Positions 1-10,195 are shown, numbered from the stretch's first letter. The stretch: 64,000 nt of DNA from Stenotrophomonas sp. 364 (GCF_009832905.1 NZ_CP047135.1:722001-786000); one strand, 5' to 3'. Program-made: numbers and translations. Notes: generated by a model from the letters alone, not told the origin.

Positions 1-1188
1 GCGCGGGGTGCGCACGTACTTGCGTGCGATCGCCCGGGAAATGGTCGATTCGTGCAGACCCAGTTCGGCCGCCACCTCGCGCAGGGTGAGCGGGCGCAGC
101 GCCTGTTCGCCGAACTCCAGGAACGCGGCCTGCTGCTGCAGCAGGCTGCGCATCACCCGCAGCAGGGTTTCCCCGCGTGCCTCCAGGCCCTTGAGCAGCC
201 AGCGCGCTTCCTGCAGGTGCGCGCGCAGGTAGCCGGCGTCGGCCTCGCCGCAGCGGCGGATCATCTGTTCGTAGCCGCGGTGGATGACCACCTTGGGCCC
301 GGCATGGCCGGCCAGCGCGGCGCGCCAGACCCCGTTCTGGCGCCAGACCACGCAGTCGGGCACCACGTAGCTGTCGTGGGCCAGCTCGCCGATCTGGGCG
401 CCCGGGCGCGGGTCCAGCGTGCGCAACAGCTGCACGGCCACGTCCACCTCGGCCACCGGTTCACGCAATTCGTGCGCCAGCCCGGCCACGCCGCTGCGCG
501 GCAGGCGTTCCAGCGGGCCGTCGGCGATGCGCCGGGCCAGTGCCAGGCCGGGGGTATCGGGGCACAGTACGTCCAGCTGCAGCCGCAGGCATTCGCCCAA
601 CGTGCGCGCGCCCACCCCGATCGGGTCGAAGCGCTGGATCTGGTGCAGCACCGTGAGGATCTCGGCGTCATCGGCATGAATGGCCGGCAGCAGGGTTTCG
701 GCGATGGCAGACAACGGCTCGCGCAGGTAGCCATCGTCCTCGAACGCGTCGATCAGTGCCGCGCCGATGCTGCGGTCGCGGGTGGACAGGTGCGACAGGT
801 GCAGCTGCCAGAGCAGATGGTCGACCAGGCTGTCGGTGTCGGCCACGCGCTCGGCGGCGGTACCGTTGTCGTCATCGTCGAACGAGCCGCCGCTGTTGCC
901 GCTGCTCCAGTCGCCTTCACCCGGTGCCCAGTCTTCACTGGCCGAGGCCTGGTGCTCGCCGTCGCTGTGGGTGTCGGTGGGCGTGGGCGGGCGCTCGTCG
1001 TCGCTGGGCGCCGCGTCCAGGGCAGGCTCGACGTTCTCGGCCCAGTCCAGCAGGGGATTGGTTTCCACCGCCTCGGCGATTTCCAGCTCCAGCTCGGCGC
1101 TGGACATCTGCAACAGCTTGATCGCCTGACGCAGCTGCGGCGTCATGACCAGTTGTTGTCCCAGCGATGTCTGCAGCCGTGCTTTCAT
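1..1188 (-). CDS. rpoN: RNA polymerase sigma-54 factor RpoN (partial, C-terminus cut by window edge)
   Basis: Alternative sigma factor that directs core RNA polymerase to -24/-12 promoters and needs AAA+ activators. The frame stays open to the left edge, giving 396 codons of a family length near 475-480. Residues about 9-28 (LGQQLVMTPQLRQAIKLLQM) are the conserved Gln/Leu-rich region I that contacts activator and core. An acidic linker follows at about 55-90, then the core-binding region, and near 370-387 the helix-turn-helix LREVAAELGLHESTISRAI. The frame stops inside the RpoN box (ARKYVRTPR), so the -24 recognition domain is missing here. It lies 41 bp downstream of lptB on the same strand, the usual gammaproteobacterial order. 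The ATG at 1186-1188 gives the canonical MKARLQ start. Confidence 0.97.
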   Translation of the reverse strand, partial: MKARLQTSLGQQLVMTPQLRQAIKLLQMSSAELELEIAEAVETNPLLDWAENVEPALDAAPSDDERPPTPTDTHSDGEHQASASEDWAPGEGDWSSGNSGGSFDDDDNGTAAERVADTDSLVDHLLWQLHLSHLSTRDRSIGAALIDAFEDDGYLREPLSAIAETLLPAIHADDAEILTVLHQIQRFDPIGVGARTLGECLRLQLDVLCPDTPGLALARRIADGPLERLPRSGVAGLAHELREPVAEVDVAVQLLRTLDPRPGAQIGELAHDSYVVPDCVVWRQNGVWRAALAGHAGPKVVIHRGYEQMIRRCGEADAGYLRAHLQEARWLLKGLEARGETLLRVMRSLLQQQAAFLEFGEQALRPLTLREVAAELGLHESTISRAIARKYVRTPR

Positions 1189-1229
1189 GCCTGTGCCGAA
1201 CGAAGGGAAGGCGCCGCAGCGGCCGGGCG

Positions 1230-1949
1230 TCAGAGCTTGAAGGTCTCTCCAAGGTAGACGCGACGGACATCGGCGTTGGCCAGAATCGCCTCTGGTGCCC
1301 CCTGCGCCAGTACGCTGCCTTCGTTGAGGATATACGCGCGGTCGCAGATTCCCAAGGTTTCCCGCACATTGTGGTCGGTGATCAGTACCCCGATGCCGCG
1401 CTGCTTGAGGTGGGTGACGATGCGCTGGATCTCGCCGACCGAGATCGGGTCCACGCCGGCGAAGGGTTCATCGAGCAGGATCAGCCGCGGCCGGGCGGCC
1501 AGCGCGCGGGCGATCTCGCAGCGACGGCGCTCACCGCCGGACAGGCTGGCGCCCAGCTGGTCGGCCACGTGGCCGATCTGCAGCTCGTCCAGCAGCGAAT
1601 TCAGCTCGGCCTCGCGGCCGGCCTTGTCCAGGTCCTCTCGCAGCTCCAGCACCAGCCGGATGTTGTCGGCCACGGTCAGCTTGCGGAACACGGACGGTTC
1701 CTGCGGCAGGTAACCCACGCCCTGCTTGGCCCGTGTGTACATCGGGTCGCCGGTGATGTCCTTGCCGTCCAGCACGATGCTGCCGGCGTCGGTTTCGACC
1801 AGGCCGACGATCATGTAGAAGCAGGTGGTCTTGCCGGCACCGTTGGGGCCCAGCAGGCCCACCACTTCTCCGGCTTCCAGGGTCAGACCGAAGTCCTTGA
1901 CCACTTCGCGCTGCTTGTAGCGCTTGCGCAGGCCTTTGGCGACGAGCAT
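1230..1949 (-). CDS. lptB: LPS export ABC transporter ATP-binding protein LptB
   Basis: Cytoplasmic ATPase of the LptB2FG transporter that extracts lipopolysaccharide from the inner membrane and pushes it along the LptC-LptA bridge. The 239-residue protein has a Walker A (GPNGAGKTT) near residue 34, an ABC signature [15 protein letters not shown] near 140, Walker [14 protein letters not shown] and the switch histidine in ITDHN. Length matches the family (about 240). Its ATG (1947-1949) overlaps the lptA stop by one base (TAATG), indicating translational coupling. Confidence 0.97.
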   Translation of the reverse strand: MLVAKGLRKRYKQREVVKDFGLTLEAGEVVGLLGPNGAGKTTCFYMIVGLVETDAGSIVLDGKDITGDPMYTRAKQGVGYLPQEPSVFRKLTVADNIRLVLELREDLDKAGREAELNSLLDELQIGHVADQLGASLSGGERRRCEIARALAARPRLILLDEPFAGVDPISVGEIQRIVTHLKQRGIGVLITDHNVRETLGICDRAYILNEGSVLAQGAPEAILANADVRRVYLGETFKL

Positions 1950-2503
1950 TACTTCTTGCTCCCGGCAGTGGGGACGGTGGTCTTGGCGGCCGGGGTGGCC
2001 GCGGCAGGGGCAGCGGTCTTGTTCTTGGGCGGAATCACGGTGCGCACGCGGGTGCCGTCGCCGCCGCTGTTCATTTCGCCGGTGCGGGTGTTGTAGGTCA
2101 TCTTCTGGCCGGCGTTGGTGCCACGCGCGCTTTTGACGTGGTAGTTGCCGGTCATGGTCAGCACCTCGGCCTTGATGTCGTAGTCGATGCGGTCGGCGCT
2201 GGCGTCCATCCAGCTGCCGTCATCGAGCTGCTGCTTGAGCTTGGCCTGCTTGCCGGTGAACACCGCGCGCACCGCCTCGCCGTCCTTCATGTAGATCTCG
2301 GCGTCGGACGAACGCAGGTCCAGCGTGCCCTGGGTGATCACCACGCCCTGGGACAGGGTGGTCTTGCCATCACCGACCAGGGTGCCCGACTGGGCGCCGG
2401 CGTCAATGGTCATGTCCTGGTTGCGGTCGGTCGACTTCGCACTGACGGCGAAGGTGGGGACCAGAAGACTGATCGCGCAGGCGGCTGCAAATAGGATCTT
2501 CAT
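1949..2503 (-). CDS. lptA: LPS transport periplasmic protein LptA
   Basis: Periplasmic bridge protein whose beta-jellyroll carries LPS from LptC to LptD. The 184-residue product opens with a cleavable signal peptide (about residues 1-22, ending AVSAKS), followed by the OstA-like fold ([18 protein letters not shown], then [20 protein letters not shown]) and an Ala/Pro/Lys-rich tail from about residue 155. It is separated from lptC by 143 bp, unlike its tight neighbours, so it may have its own promoter there. Position between lptC and lptB confirms the identity. Confidence 0.95.
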   Translation of the reverse strand: MKILFAAACAISLLVPTFAVSAKSTDRNQDMTIDAGAQSGTLVGDGKTTLSQGVVITQGTLDLRSSDAEIYMKDGEAVRAVFTGKQAKLKQQLDDGSWMDASADRIDYDIKAEVLTMTGNYHVKSARGTNAGQKMTYNTRTGEMNSGGDGTRVRTVIPPKNKTAAPAAATPAAKTTVPTAGSKK

Positions 2504-2646
2504 GAAGGGAGTCTGTCCTGGCGGAGAAGGGGCGTGGCCGGGGAGGTCACGGTAAAAGGGACGTTGGCCAGGCAGGCGCCTGGCCGACGGGTGGGGCTGC
2601 GGTGCAGCGGCGCCGGTCCAGGGGACGTCGCCTGCGCTGCACCGGC
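2504..2646. promoter_or_regulatory. lptC-lptA intergenic region with two potential hairpins
   Basis: This 143-bp gap interrupts an otherwise overlapping operon. It contains a GC-rich inverted repeat around 2564-2585 (GGCCAGGCAGGCGCCTGGCC) and a wider one with GGTGCAGCG/CGCTGCACC arms between about 2600 and 2641. Either could be an attenuator, a processing site or part of a promoter leader. In E. coli a sigma-E promoter precedes lptA; I cannot identify a matching sequence here with confidence. Confidence 0.35.
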
Positions 2647-3207
2647 TCAGCGTTGGGGCGTGTAGCGGCCCTTGGACTGGCTCAGGAAATGATAGGTCTT
2701 GTTCTTGGAATCCAGCTCGAACCCCACGCCGGACTGGGTCATGCCCGGCCGGGTCATGGTCACCAGCGCATCGGTCTTTGCGCGGTTTTCCTTGGGGAAC
2801 ACGTCCAGGTGGTCGGTACGGAAGGTGGTCGGCGGCACGCTGGCCACCTTGGGGCTGTCGCCGCTCACGTTGCCGGTGAGCTTGAGCTGGTCGCCCTTGG
2901 CGCTCACCCAGCCGGTGTCGCTGCGCAGTTCCCAGTGGTTGCCGTCCTGGTCGGGCAGCAGGAACAGCGGGGTGGTGATGCTCATCGTTTCGTCGTTGCG
3001 CGACCGTTCCAGCAGCGGCGCGCGCAAGGTCGTGGATTCCTTGCCCTGCTCATCCAGCGCGATGATCTGGAAGTCGTGCAGCACGTAATCCTTGCTGCCG
3101 TCGTCGGTGACCTGCGCGGCCGGCTTGTCGCGGTGGCGCAGCAGCGACCAGCCGCTGAGCACGGCAGCCACCAGCAGCAGGCCCCCCAGGACGGTACGCC
3201 AGTTCAT
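2647..3207 (-). CDS. lptC: LPS export protein LptC
   Basis: Bitopic inner-membrane protein that receives LPS from LptB2FG and hands it to LptA. The 186-residue protein has one N-terminal transmembrane helix (about residues 5-22, VLGGLLLVAAVLSGWSLL) and a periplasmic jellyroll with the conserved YVLHDFQIIALDEQGKES and LTGNVSGDSP stretches. I chose the ATG at 3205-3207 (MNWRTVLGG) because it precedes the membrane helix and overlaps the kdsC stop as ATGA; the frame is open further upstream inside kdsC. Confidence 0.93.
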   Translation of the reverse strand: MNWRTVLGGLLLVAAVLSGWSLLRHRDKPAAQVTDDGSKDYVLHDFQIIALDEQGKESTTLRAPLLERSRNDETMSITTPLFLLPDQDGNHWELRSDTGWVSAKGDQLKLTGNVSGDSPKVASVPPTTFRTDHLDVFPKENRAKTDALVTMTRPGMTQSGVGFELDSKNKTYHFLSQSKGRYTPQR

Positions 3208-3752
3208 GCGCCGAACCTCGCCAGTACCGCGTCCACGTGGCCCTGTGCGGCCAGCAGCACGTCGCACAGCTCGCGCGCTGCGCCGCGGCCGCCATCGCTA
3301 CGGGTCTGCCAGTGCACGCGCTCGGCAATCCAGGGATGCGCATTGGCCGGTGCCACCGCCAGGCCCACCGCGCACAGCGGGGCGAGGTCGGGCAGGTCGT
3401 CGCCCATGAAGGCCACCTGGTCCAGGCCGATGCCGTGGGTGTCGCACAGCGCGCGAACGCTGGCCAGCTTGTCGCCCACCGCGATCTGGGTGTCGATGCC
3501 CAGGTCGGCGCCACGCTTCTGTGCCGACAGGCTGTTGCGCGCGGTGATCAGCACCGGGTGGATGCCGTGTTGCTGCAGCAGTTTCAGGCCAAGTCCGTCC
3601 TGCACGTAATACGCCTTGCTCTCGTTGCCGTCACGGTCGTAGTAAAGCCGACCATCGGTGAGCGTGCCGTCCACGTCGAAACAGGCCAGCCGGATGCGGC
3701 CGGCAACGGCATGCAGGTGGGACGGGAAACCGGGCAGCGGGGAATAGGGCAT
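3204..3752 (-). CDS. kdsC: 3-deoxy-D-manno-octulosonate 8-phosphate phosphatase KdsC
   Basis: HAD phosphatase that dephosphorylates Kdo-8-P to Kdo, the first sugar of the LPS inner core. Residues near the N-terminus carry the catalytic CFDVDGTLTDGRLYY motif, later ITARNS (motif II) and FMGDDLPDLAPL (motif IV). The 182-residue length from the ATG at 3750-3752 fits the family (about 180). The open frame continues 36 codons further upstream without family resemblance, so the longer start is unlikely. It overlaps lptC by four bases. Confidence 0.95.
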   Translation of the reverse strand: MPYSPLPGFPSHLHAVAGRIRLACFDVDGTLTDGRLYYDRDGNESKAYYVQDGLGLKLLQQHGIHPVLITARNSLSAQKRGADLGIDTQIAVGDKLASVRALCDTHGIGLDQVAFMGDDLPDLAPLCAVGLAVAPANAHPWIAERVHWQTRSDGGRGAARELCDVLLAAQGHVDAVLARFGA

Positions 3753-3795
3753 CGGCTGGGCAGGTCGTGGCTGAATGGAGGAAGGCAACTGTGGT

Positions 3796-4797
3796 TTAAA
3801 CCACCCGCGCCCGCAACAGGTCATGAATGTTGAGCGCGCCGACCAGCTTTCCCTGGCCATCGACCACCATCAGGCCGGTGATCTTGTGGGTTTCCATGAG
3901 CCGGGCGGCCTCCGCCGCCAGCTGGTCGGCACCGATGGTGCGCGGGTTGCGGGTCATCACCTCGGCGATCTTCGCGCTGCGCACGTCCAGCTCGGTGTCC
4001 AGCGCGCGGCGCAGGTCGCCGTCGGTGAACAGGCCGATCAGGCGCTGGTTGGCATCCACCACCGCGGTCATGCCCAATCGCTTGCGGCTCATTTCCAGCA
4101 GCGCCTCGCTGAGGCTGGCGTCGGCGTCCACCTGCGGCAGCTCCTCGCCGCTGTGCATCACATCGGTGATGTGCAGCAGCAGGCGGCGGCCCAGGCTGCC
4201 GGCCGGGTGCGAGCGGGCGAAGTCGTCGGCGGTGAAGCCACGCGCGTCCAGCAAGGCCACGGCCAGCGCATCGCCCATCGCCAGCGAGGCGGTGGTGCTG
4301 GAGGTGGGGGCCAGCGCCAGCGGGCAGGCTTCGGCCGGCACGCTGACGTCCAGGTGGACATCGGCGGCCTGCGCCAGGCTGGACTGCGGGCGGCCGGTCA
4401 TGGCGATCAGCCGGTTGCCCTGGCGCTTGAGCACCGGCAGCAGCATCAGCAGTTCGTCGGACTCGCCCGAGTAGGACAGGGCCAGCACCACGTCGTCTTC
4501 AGTGATCATGCCCAGGTCGCCGTGGCCGGCCTCGCCGGGATGCACATAGAAGGCCGGGGTGCCGGTGGAGGCCAGGGTGGCGGCGATCTTGCGCGCCACG
4601 TGGCCGGACTTGCCCATGCCGGTGGCCACCACCCGGCCCTTGCCGTGCAGGACCAGCTGGCAGGCCTGGCTGAACGCATCGCCAAGCCGGTCGGCCACGG
4701 CGGCCAGGGCGTCGGCCTCGATCTGGAACACGCGGCGGCCGCTGGCGACCAGTGCCGCAGGGTCGGCCGGATGGGGGGGCAGGGGCGATACAGCCAT
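3796..4797 (-). CDS. kdsD: Arabinose-5-phosphate isomerase KdsD (KpsF/GutQ family)
   Basis: Isomerises ribulose-5-phosphate to arabinose-5-phosphate, the first committed step of Kdo synthesis. An N-terminal SIS domain includes VATGMGKSGHVARKIAATL and the sugar-phosphate loop ALSYSGESDELLML, and two C-terminal CBS domains begin near DVMHSGEELP and EVMTRNPRTIG. From the ATG at 4797 the product is 333 residues, the usual length. A second in-frame ATG at 4833 would add 12 residues and leave only 17 bp to the divergent ibaG start; neither has a clear ribosome binding site, so the start is uncertain. Confidence 0.93.
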   Translation of the reverse strand: MAVSPLPPHPADPAALVASGRRVFQIEADALAAVADRLGDAFSQACQLVLHGKGRVVATGMGKSGHVARKIAATLASTGTPAFYVHPGEAGHGDLGMITEDDVVLALSYSGESDELLMLLPVLKRQGNRLIAMTGRPQSSLAQAADVHLDVSVPAEACPLALAPTSSTTASLAMGDALAVALLDARGFTADDFARSHPAGSLGRRLLLHITDVMHSGEELPQVDADASLSEALLEMSRKRLGMTAVVDANQRLIGLFTDGDLRRALDTELDVRSAKIAEVMTRNPRTIGADQLAAEAARLMETHKITGLMVVDGQGKLVGALNIHDLLRARVV

Positions 4798-4850
4798 GCG
4801 GGCGCCACGCGGAAGAGTAGAATGAGCGCTCATTTTATTAGGAAAGCCCG

Positions 4851-5081
4851 TTGGACGCCGACACCATCCGCAATCTGATCGAAACCGGCCTGCCCGGCGC
4901 CCGCGCGGACGTGCAGGGCGACGATGGCGTGCACTTCGAGGCCACCGTGGTCTGCGACGCCTTCGCCGGCAAGCTGCCGCTGGCGCGCCACCGCATGGTC
5001 TATGCCACCCTGGGCGACCTGATGGGCGGGGCGATCCACGCGCTGGCGCTGAAGACGGTGACCCCGGCCGAAGCGGGTTAG
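4851..5081 (+). CDS. ibaG: BolA/IbaG family protein
   Basis: Small BolA-fold protein that partners monothiol glutaredoxins in iron-sulfur and iron handling; the copy beside murA is usually called IbaG or YrbA. The 76-residue protein begins with DADTIRNLIETGLPGARADV and has the conserved HFEATVVCDAFAGKLPLARHRMVY core, including the ligand histidine region, then LGDLMGGAIHALALKT. The start is a TTG at 4851, preceded by AGGA at 4840-4843 with good spacing; no upstream in-frame ATG fits. It is divergent from kdsD and reads toward murA. Confidence 0.88.
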   Translation: MDADTIRNLIETGLPGARADVQGDDGVHFEATVVCDAFAGKLPLARHRMVYATLGDLMGGAIHALALKTVTPAEAG

Positions 5082-5097
5082 TCAGCCGACCGATTAG

Positions 5098-6726
<1,629 letters not shown>

Positions 6727-6728
<2 letters not shown>

Positions 6729-6759
6729 AAAAAGCCCGCGCAAGCGGGCCTTTTTTCAT
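6727..6759. terminator. Bidirectional rho-independent terminator
   Basis: Hairpin AAAAAAGCCCGC - GCAA - GCGGGCCTTTTTT immediately after the EF-hand gene stop, with A and T runs on the two sides. It lies between that gene and the convergent DUF3108 gene and can serve both. A degenerate SMAG-like hairpin (GCACCGACCGTTGGCCGGTGC region, 6800-6820) lies between it and the convergent gene. Confidence 0.92.
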
Positions 6760-6827
6760 CCGGCCGCATGTCGCCATCGCGACACGCCGCAATCGGCAGG
6801 CACCGACCGTTGGCCGGTGCGCGTGCC

Positions 6828-7511
6828 TTAGTTCATCCCTTTGATGGTCAGGTCCAGCGCGTCCTTGCCGCTCTCACGCTGCAGCAGGCGGGCCGGAACC
6901 GGGAACTCCTTGACGATCCAGGCAATCAGTTCCTTGTTGCCGTCGGTGCGCGACACCTTCGTGGCGTCGTACGACTTGCCGCCGACGGTGATCTTTTCCT
7001 GCCCGACCACCTTGTAGCTCATCGGCTTGATCCGGCCTTCGTCGACCATGCGGTAGGTCAGCGGCTTGCCGGCGGCCAGGTCGCGCGCGATCGCCAGGTT
7101 GATCAGCAGCGCATCCATGTCACCGGGCTTCAGCGCCACCGGGCCACGGCGGTCGGCTTTCACATCGCCGGTCCAGGTGGCCTGGTTGCTGGACCAGTTG
7201 TAGTTGGCATCCACGTTGCGCTTCTTCACCAGCAGCACAGACCGGTCGTTGCTGCTGAGCGGGCGCAGGCGGCCGTTGGCCTCCTCGAACACGGTGCTCT
7301 GGCTGAGATCGGCCAGCTGGTTCTTCACGTTCAGGCTGTAGCGCCACTTGTTGCTGCCTTCACTGGCCAGCGTCATGGTGCCGTTGGCCTGCATGCCCAT
7401 GTAGCTGGCCTGGTAATCGGCCTTGAACGGCTGCAGCGCCATGGCCGGCAGGCTCACCACGGCCAGTGCGCCAGCGGCGATCCAGGTCAGCGGGCGGTTC
7501 ATCAGGTTCAT
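6828..7511 (-). CDS. DUF3108 domain protein, copy 1
   Basis: Exported protein of unknown function, 227 residues. A signal peptide ends about residue 25 (SLPAMALQPF). The mature part begins with the DUF3108-type strand FKADYQASYMGMQANGTMTL and has DANYNWSSNQATWTGDVK and PGDMDALLINLAIARDL, typical of this beta-rich family. It is the second of two tandem paralogues, starting only 3 bp after the stop of copy 2, so they are co-transcribed. The pair resembles lipid-binding beta-barrel families, but no ligand can be named. Confidence 0.85.
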   Translation of the reverse strand: MNLMNRPLTWIAAGALAVVSLPAMALQPFKADYQASYMGMQANGTMTLASEGSNKWRYSLNVKNQLADLSQSTVFEEANGRLRPLSSNDRSVLLVKKRNVDANYNWSSNQATWTGDVKADRRGPVALKPGDMDALLINLAIARDLAAGKPLTYRMVDEGRIKPMSYKVVGQEKITVGGKSYDATKVSRTDGNKELIAWIVKEFPVPARLLQRESGKDALDLTIKGMN

Positions 7512-7514
7512 TGC

Positions 7515-8309
7515 TCAGACTCCTTGGTATTCGATCAGGCGAAGATCAATCCGATCTTCCCCATCTTCGCGTTGCAGGATGCGCACCGGCGTGGGGACAC
7601 CGTTGGCGATCCAGAGGATGGTTTCGTCATTGCCGCCGTTGGTCCGGTGGACCCGTAGCGCGTTGTAGGACAGGTCGCCGACCTGCACGTTCTCGGTGTC
7701 CGGCGCGGCCTGGTAGTCGTGCTGGCGTACCCGGCCCACGTCGACATAGCGGTAGTGCATCTGCCCGCCGGGGCGGGCGTCGCGCATGATCGCCAGGTTG
7801 ATCAGCAGGGCGCTCTGATCGCCCGGCTGCAGCGGAATCGGCTGGGTGCGTTCCTTTTTCAGGTCGCCCAGCCACTGCGCGGTACCGGCCTGCCAGTTGT
7901 AGGTGCCACTGACTTTCTTGCCCAGGAACAGGCCCTTGCGCACGGTGGCCTGGCTGATCGGCACGTAGACCTCGCCCTGCTTCTCGAACACGGTGCTCTG
8001 TTCCAGGTTCAGGCCAAGCACGCTGGCAAAGCCGCGCCGGCCCACCACCTGCATGTCCACCCGCCACTGCGCGCCGCCGGTGTGGGTCACCTTCATGATG
8101 GCGTCGCCCGCCTCCTTGCCCTTGTACAGGGCCTGGTAGGTGGCGGTGAACGGTTCCAGCGGCGGCGCTTCCCAGCTGATCGCCGGTACGGGCAGCGGCG
8201 CGGCCGCCTGCGCTGGCGCGGCCGCAGGCGGTTCCTGCGCCTGCGCGATCGCCACGGTGCACAGCAGGGATGCAATCAGCAGCACTGGCTTGGACAGGGA
8301 GGTGTTCAT
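7515..8309 (-). CDS. DUF3108 domain protein, copy 2
   Basis: A 264-residue exported paralogue of the next gene. Signal peptide about residues 1-24 (VAIAQAQEPP), then a Pro/Ala-rich linker to about residue 45, then the domain: FTATYQALYKGKEAGDAIMK, GTYNWQAGTAQWLGDLKKE, PGDQSALLINLAIMRDARPG. The shared landmarks (NW...W.GD.K, PGD..ALLINLAI.RD) show tandem duplication with divergence. It lies about 70 bp downstream of purN on the same strand and may be partly in that transcript. Function unknown. Confidence 0.85.
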   Translation of the reverse strand: MNTSLSKPVLLIASLLCTVAIAQAQEPPAAAPAQAAAPLPVPAISWEAPPLEPFTATYQALYKGKEAGDAIMKVTHTGGAQWRVDMQVVGRRGFASVLGLNLEQSTVFEKQGEVYVPISQATVRKGLFLGKKVSGTYNWQAGTAQWLGDLKKERTQPIPLQPGDQSALLINLAIMRDARPGGQMHYRYVDVGRVRQHDYQAAPDTENVQVGDLSYNALRVHRTNGGNDETILWIANGVPTPVRILQREDGEDRIDLRLIEYQGV

Positions 8310-8376
8310 GCGGGCACGGAAAAGGGGGAAGAGGGAGGATGCCAGCGTCCGGATCAGCAGCGCGTGTGCGCGCCGC

Positions 8377-9036
8377 TCACCTGTTCAGCTTACCGGCGGA
8401 ATCTAGGCGCAAGGGGCTAAACAGGGGGTGACCGTCGAGGTGAAGCCGTCCCTCGCGTTCAGCCACGCGGCCGGACACCAGCCACTGCAGGCTGGCGATC
8501 AGCAGCGGGTGCTCCACCGCCAACACCCGCTGGGCCAGCGTCTCGGGGGTGTCGTCGGCCAGCACCGGCACCCGCGCCTGCGCCAGCACGGTGCCGGCAT
8601 CCAGTTCGGGCACCACGAAGTGCACGCTGGCGCCATGCTCGGCGTCACCGGCCTCCAGTGCGCGGGCATGCGTGTGCAGACCCTTGTACAGCGGCAGCAG
8701 CGATGGGTGGATGTTGACCAGCCGGCCGTCGAAGCGTTCCACAAAGGCCTGGCCCAGGATGCGCATGTAGCCGGCGCAGACCACCCAGTCCGGGGTGAAC
8801 CCGGCCAGTGCGTCGCCCAGTGCGGTATCGAAGGCCGCGCGGTCGGCGAAGTCCTTCGGCGACCGCGCCCAGCGCTGTTCGGCTCCCACCTGCTGCAGGG
8901 CCGGCGCATCGGGCTTGTCCGACAGCACCGCCACCACCTGTGCGTCCAACTGGCCGGCCGCGATGGCCTTCGTGATCGCCTGCAGGTTGCTGCCGCGCCC
9001 CGAGGCGAGCACCGCCAGGCGTGCCGGCGCGCTCAT
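8377..9036 (-). CDS. purN: Phosphoribosylglycinamide formyltransferase PurN
   Basis: Formyl-tetrahydrofolate-dependent GAR transformylase, third step of purine synthesis. The 219-residue product shows the phosphate loop VLASGRGSNLQAI, the catalytic cluster VNIHPSLLPLYKGLHTH (Asn, His) and HFVVPELDAGTVLAQ with the catalytic Asp. The ATG at 9034-9036 overlaps the stop of the upstream DUF2238 gene (ATGA). It belongs to a purM-membrane protein-DUF2238-purN operon. Confidence 0.96.
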   Translation of the reverse strand: MSAPARLAVLASGRGSNLQAITKAIAAGQLDAQVVAVLSDKPDAPALQQVGAEQRWARSPKDFADRAAFDTALGDALAGFTPDWVVCAGYMRILGQAFVERFDGRLVNIHPSLLPLYKGLHTHARALEAGDAEHGASVHFVVPELDAGTVLAQARVPVLADDTPETLAQRVLAVEHPLLIASLQWLVSGRVAEREGRLHLDGHPLFSPLRLDSAGKLNR

Positions 9037-9674
9037 CGCAGCGTGCTCCGCGGGGCCATCGGCCAGACCAGCAGGCTGCCCAGCGTGGCCAGCAGCATGT
9101 CGGCGTGCGCGTCCCACATGTCGCCCTGCTGGCCGTTGTAGGCCTCGGCCGCTTCGGGCGACAGCAGCAACGCGATGCCCCATTCCAGCCATTCGTAGGC
9201 CAGGCTGGAGCACATCACCACCATCACCGCCAGGGTGAAGGCCTGACCGATGCGCAGCGTCGGCCACGCATGGCGCGCCAGTTGCAGCAGCGCCGGAGTG
9301 AAGCAGACGCCGTACAGGAAATGGATGAGCCGGTCGAAGTGGTTGCGCTGCCAGCCGAAGGCGGCGTTCGGCGACCAGTGCAGCGCGGCCTGCAGCCACG
9401 CGTCGTAGGGCACGTTGGAATACAGCCAGCGCGCGGCGATGCAGTGGATGGCGATGAAGCCGCAGATCGCGGCGAATGCGCCGTTGCCCAGCCCCCAGCG
9501 GCGGTCCACCCACCACAGCGCCACCAGACCGATCACGGTCAGCGAGCTGTGCAGGGTCTGCTCCAACGGCCACAGTGGCTGGATCCAGCTGGCCGCGAAG
9601 ATGGCCAGCACACCGGCAAGCGCGACCTTCTTGGCCATCGAAAACGAACGGGCACTGCGGCCACGGTGGTTCAT
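9033..9674 (-). CDS. DUF2238 (YjdF-like) integral membrane protein
   Basis: Polytopic inner-membrane protein of 213 residues, with about six hydrophobic segments (for example VALAGVLAIFAASWI, FAAICGFIAIHCIAA, FTLAVMVVMCSSLAYEWL). The conserved family features are FDRLIHFLYGVCF and the acidic EWLEW...GDMWDAHADMLLATLGS motif. The E. coli relative YjdF (209 residues) has no established function. I placed the start at the ATG of MNHRGR (9674); an ATG 12 codons later (MAKKVAL) is possible. It overlaps purN by four bases. Confidence 0.85.
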   Translation of the reverse strand: MNHRGRSARSFSMAKKVALAGVLAIFAASWIQPLWPLEQTLHSSLTVIGLVALWWVDRRWGLGNGAFAAICGFIAIHCIAARWLYSNVPYDAWLQAALHWSPNAAFGWQRNHFDRLIHFLYGVCFTPALLQLARHAWPTLRIGQAFTLAVMVVMCSSLAYEWLEWGIALLLSPEAAEAYNGQQGDMWDAHADMLLATLGSLLVWPMAPRSTLR

Positions 9675-9691
9675 GCGCGTCAGCCGGAAGG

Positions 9692-10195
9692 TCAGTGCGT
9701 GGAAGGGGGCAGGGCGGCGCCGTGCGCGAAGCGCTGACGCACCGACGTGCGGGTCAGGGTGACCAGAGTGAACACGCCGAGGATGGTGCCCAGCGGCATG
9801 AACATGCAGCACACCCCGGCGGCGACCATGCACAGCGTGTGGCGCTGCTCACGCGCCAGGCAGCGCCCGGCGTAGCCCACCAGGCCCGCCGTGGCGAGCA
9901 TGGCCAGGAAGAACACCGTGCCCAGGCCGGTGAACACCCAGCCCATCAGCTGGACCTCGCCCGGCGATGACGCCGTGCTGCTGTCCACCGGCATGGCCCC
10001 GCTGAGCACCGCGATGCCGAGCACCAGGTAGATCACCGGGAACAGCGAAAACAGCGCGGTGAACCCGGCCATCACGTAGTGCAGCACCGACAACAGCTGC
10101 AGCTGCGCGGCGTCGTCCTGGCCGCCGCGCGGCGATCCCGCTGGCCCGCGGGTCGGCAGCGGCGGCGGAGCAGTGGCATCCATGCGGGGCTCCAT
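9692..10195 (-). CDS. Small multi-span membrane protein, unknown function
   Basis: A 167-residue protein with a Pro/Gly-rich cytoplasmic N-terminus and three to four predicted membrane spans (VMAGFTALFSLFPVIYLVLG, GWVFTGLGTVFFLAMLATAG, LCMVAAGVCCMFMPLGTILG). No family motif is obvious beyond a general YIP1/DUF-like membrane layout. It starts about 8 bp after the purM stop, so it is in the purM operon. Alternative start at 10183 (MDATAPPP). Confidence 0.75.
   Translation of the reverse strand: MEPRMDATAPPPLPTRGPAGSPRGGQDDAAQLQLLSVLHYVMAGFTALFSLFPVIYLVLGIAVLSGAMPVDSSTASSPGEVQLMGWVFTGLGTVFFLAMLATAGLVGYAGRCLAREQRHTLCMVAAGVCCMFMPLGTILGVFTLVTLTRTSVRQRFAHGAALPPSTH

Noticed and set aside
3753..3860. 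Longer start for KdsC
   Set aside because: The 36 extra residues do not resemble KdsC, whose conserved part begins just after the ATG at 3752.
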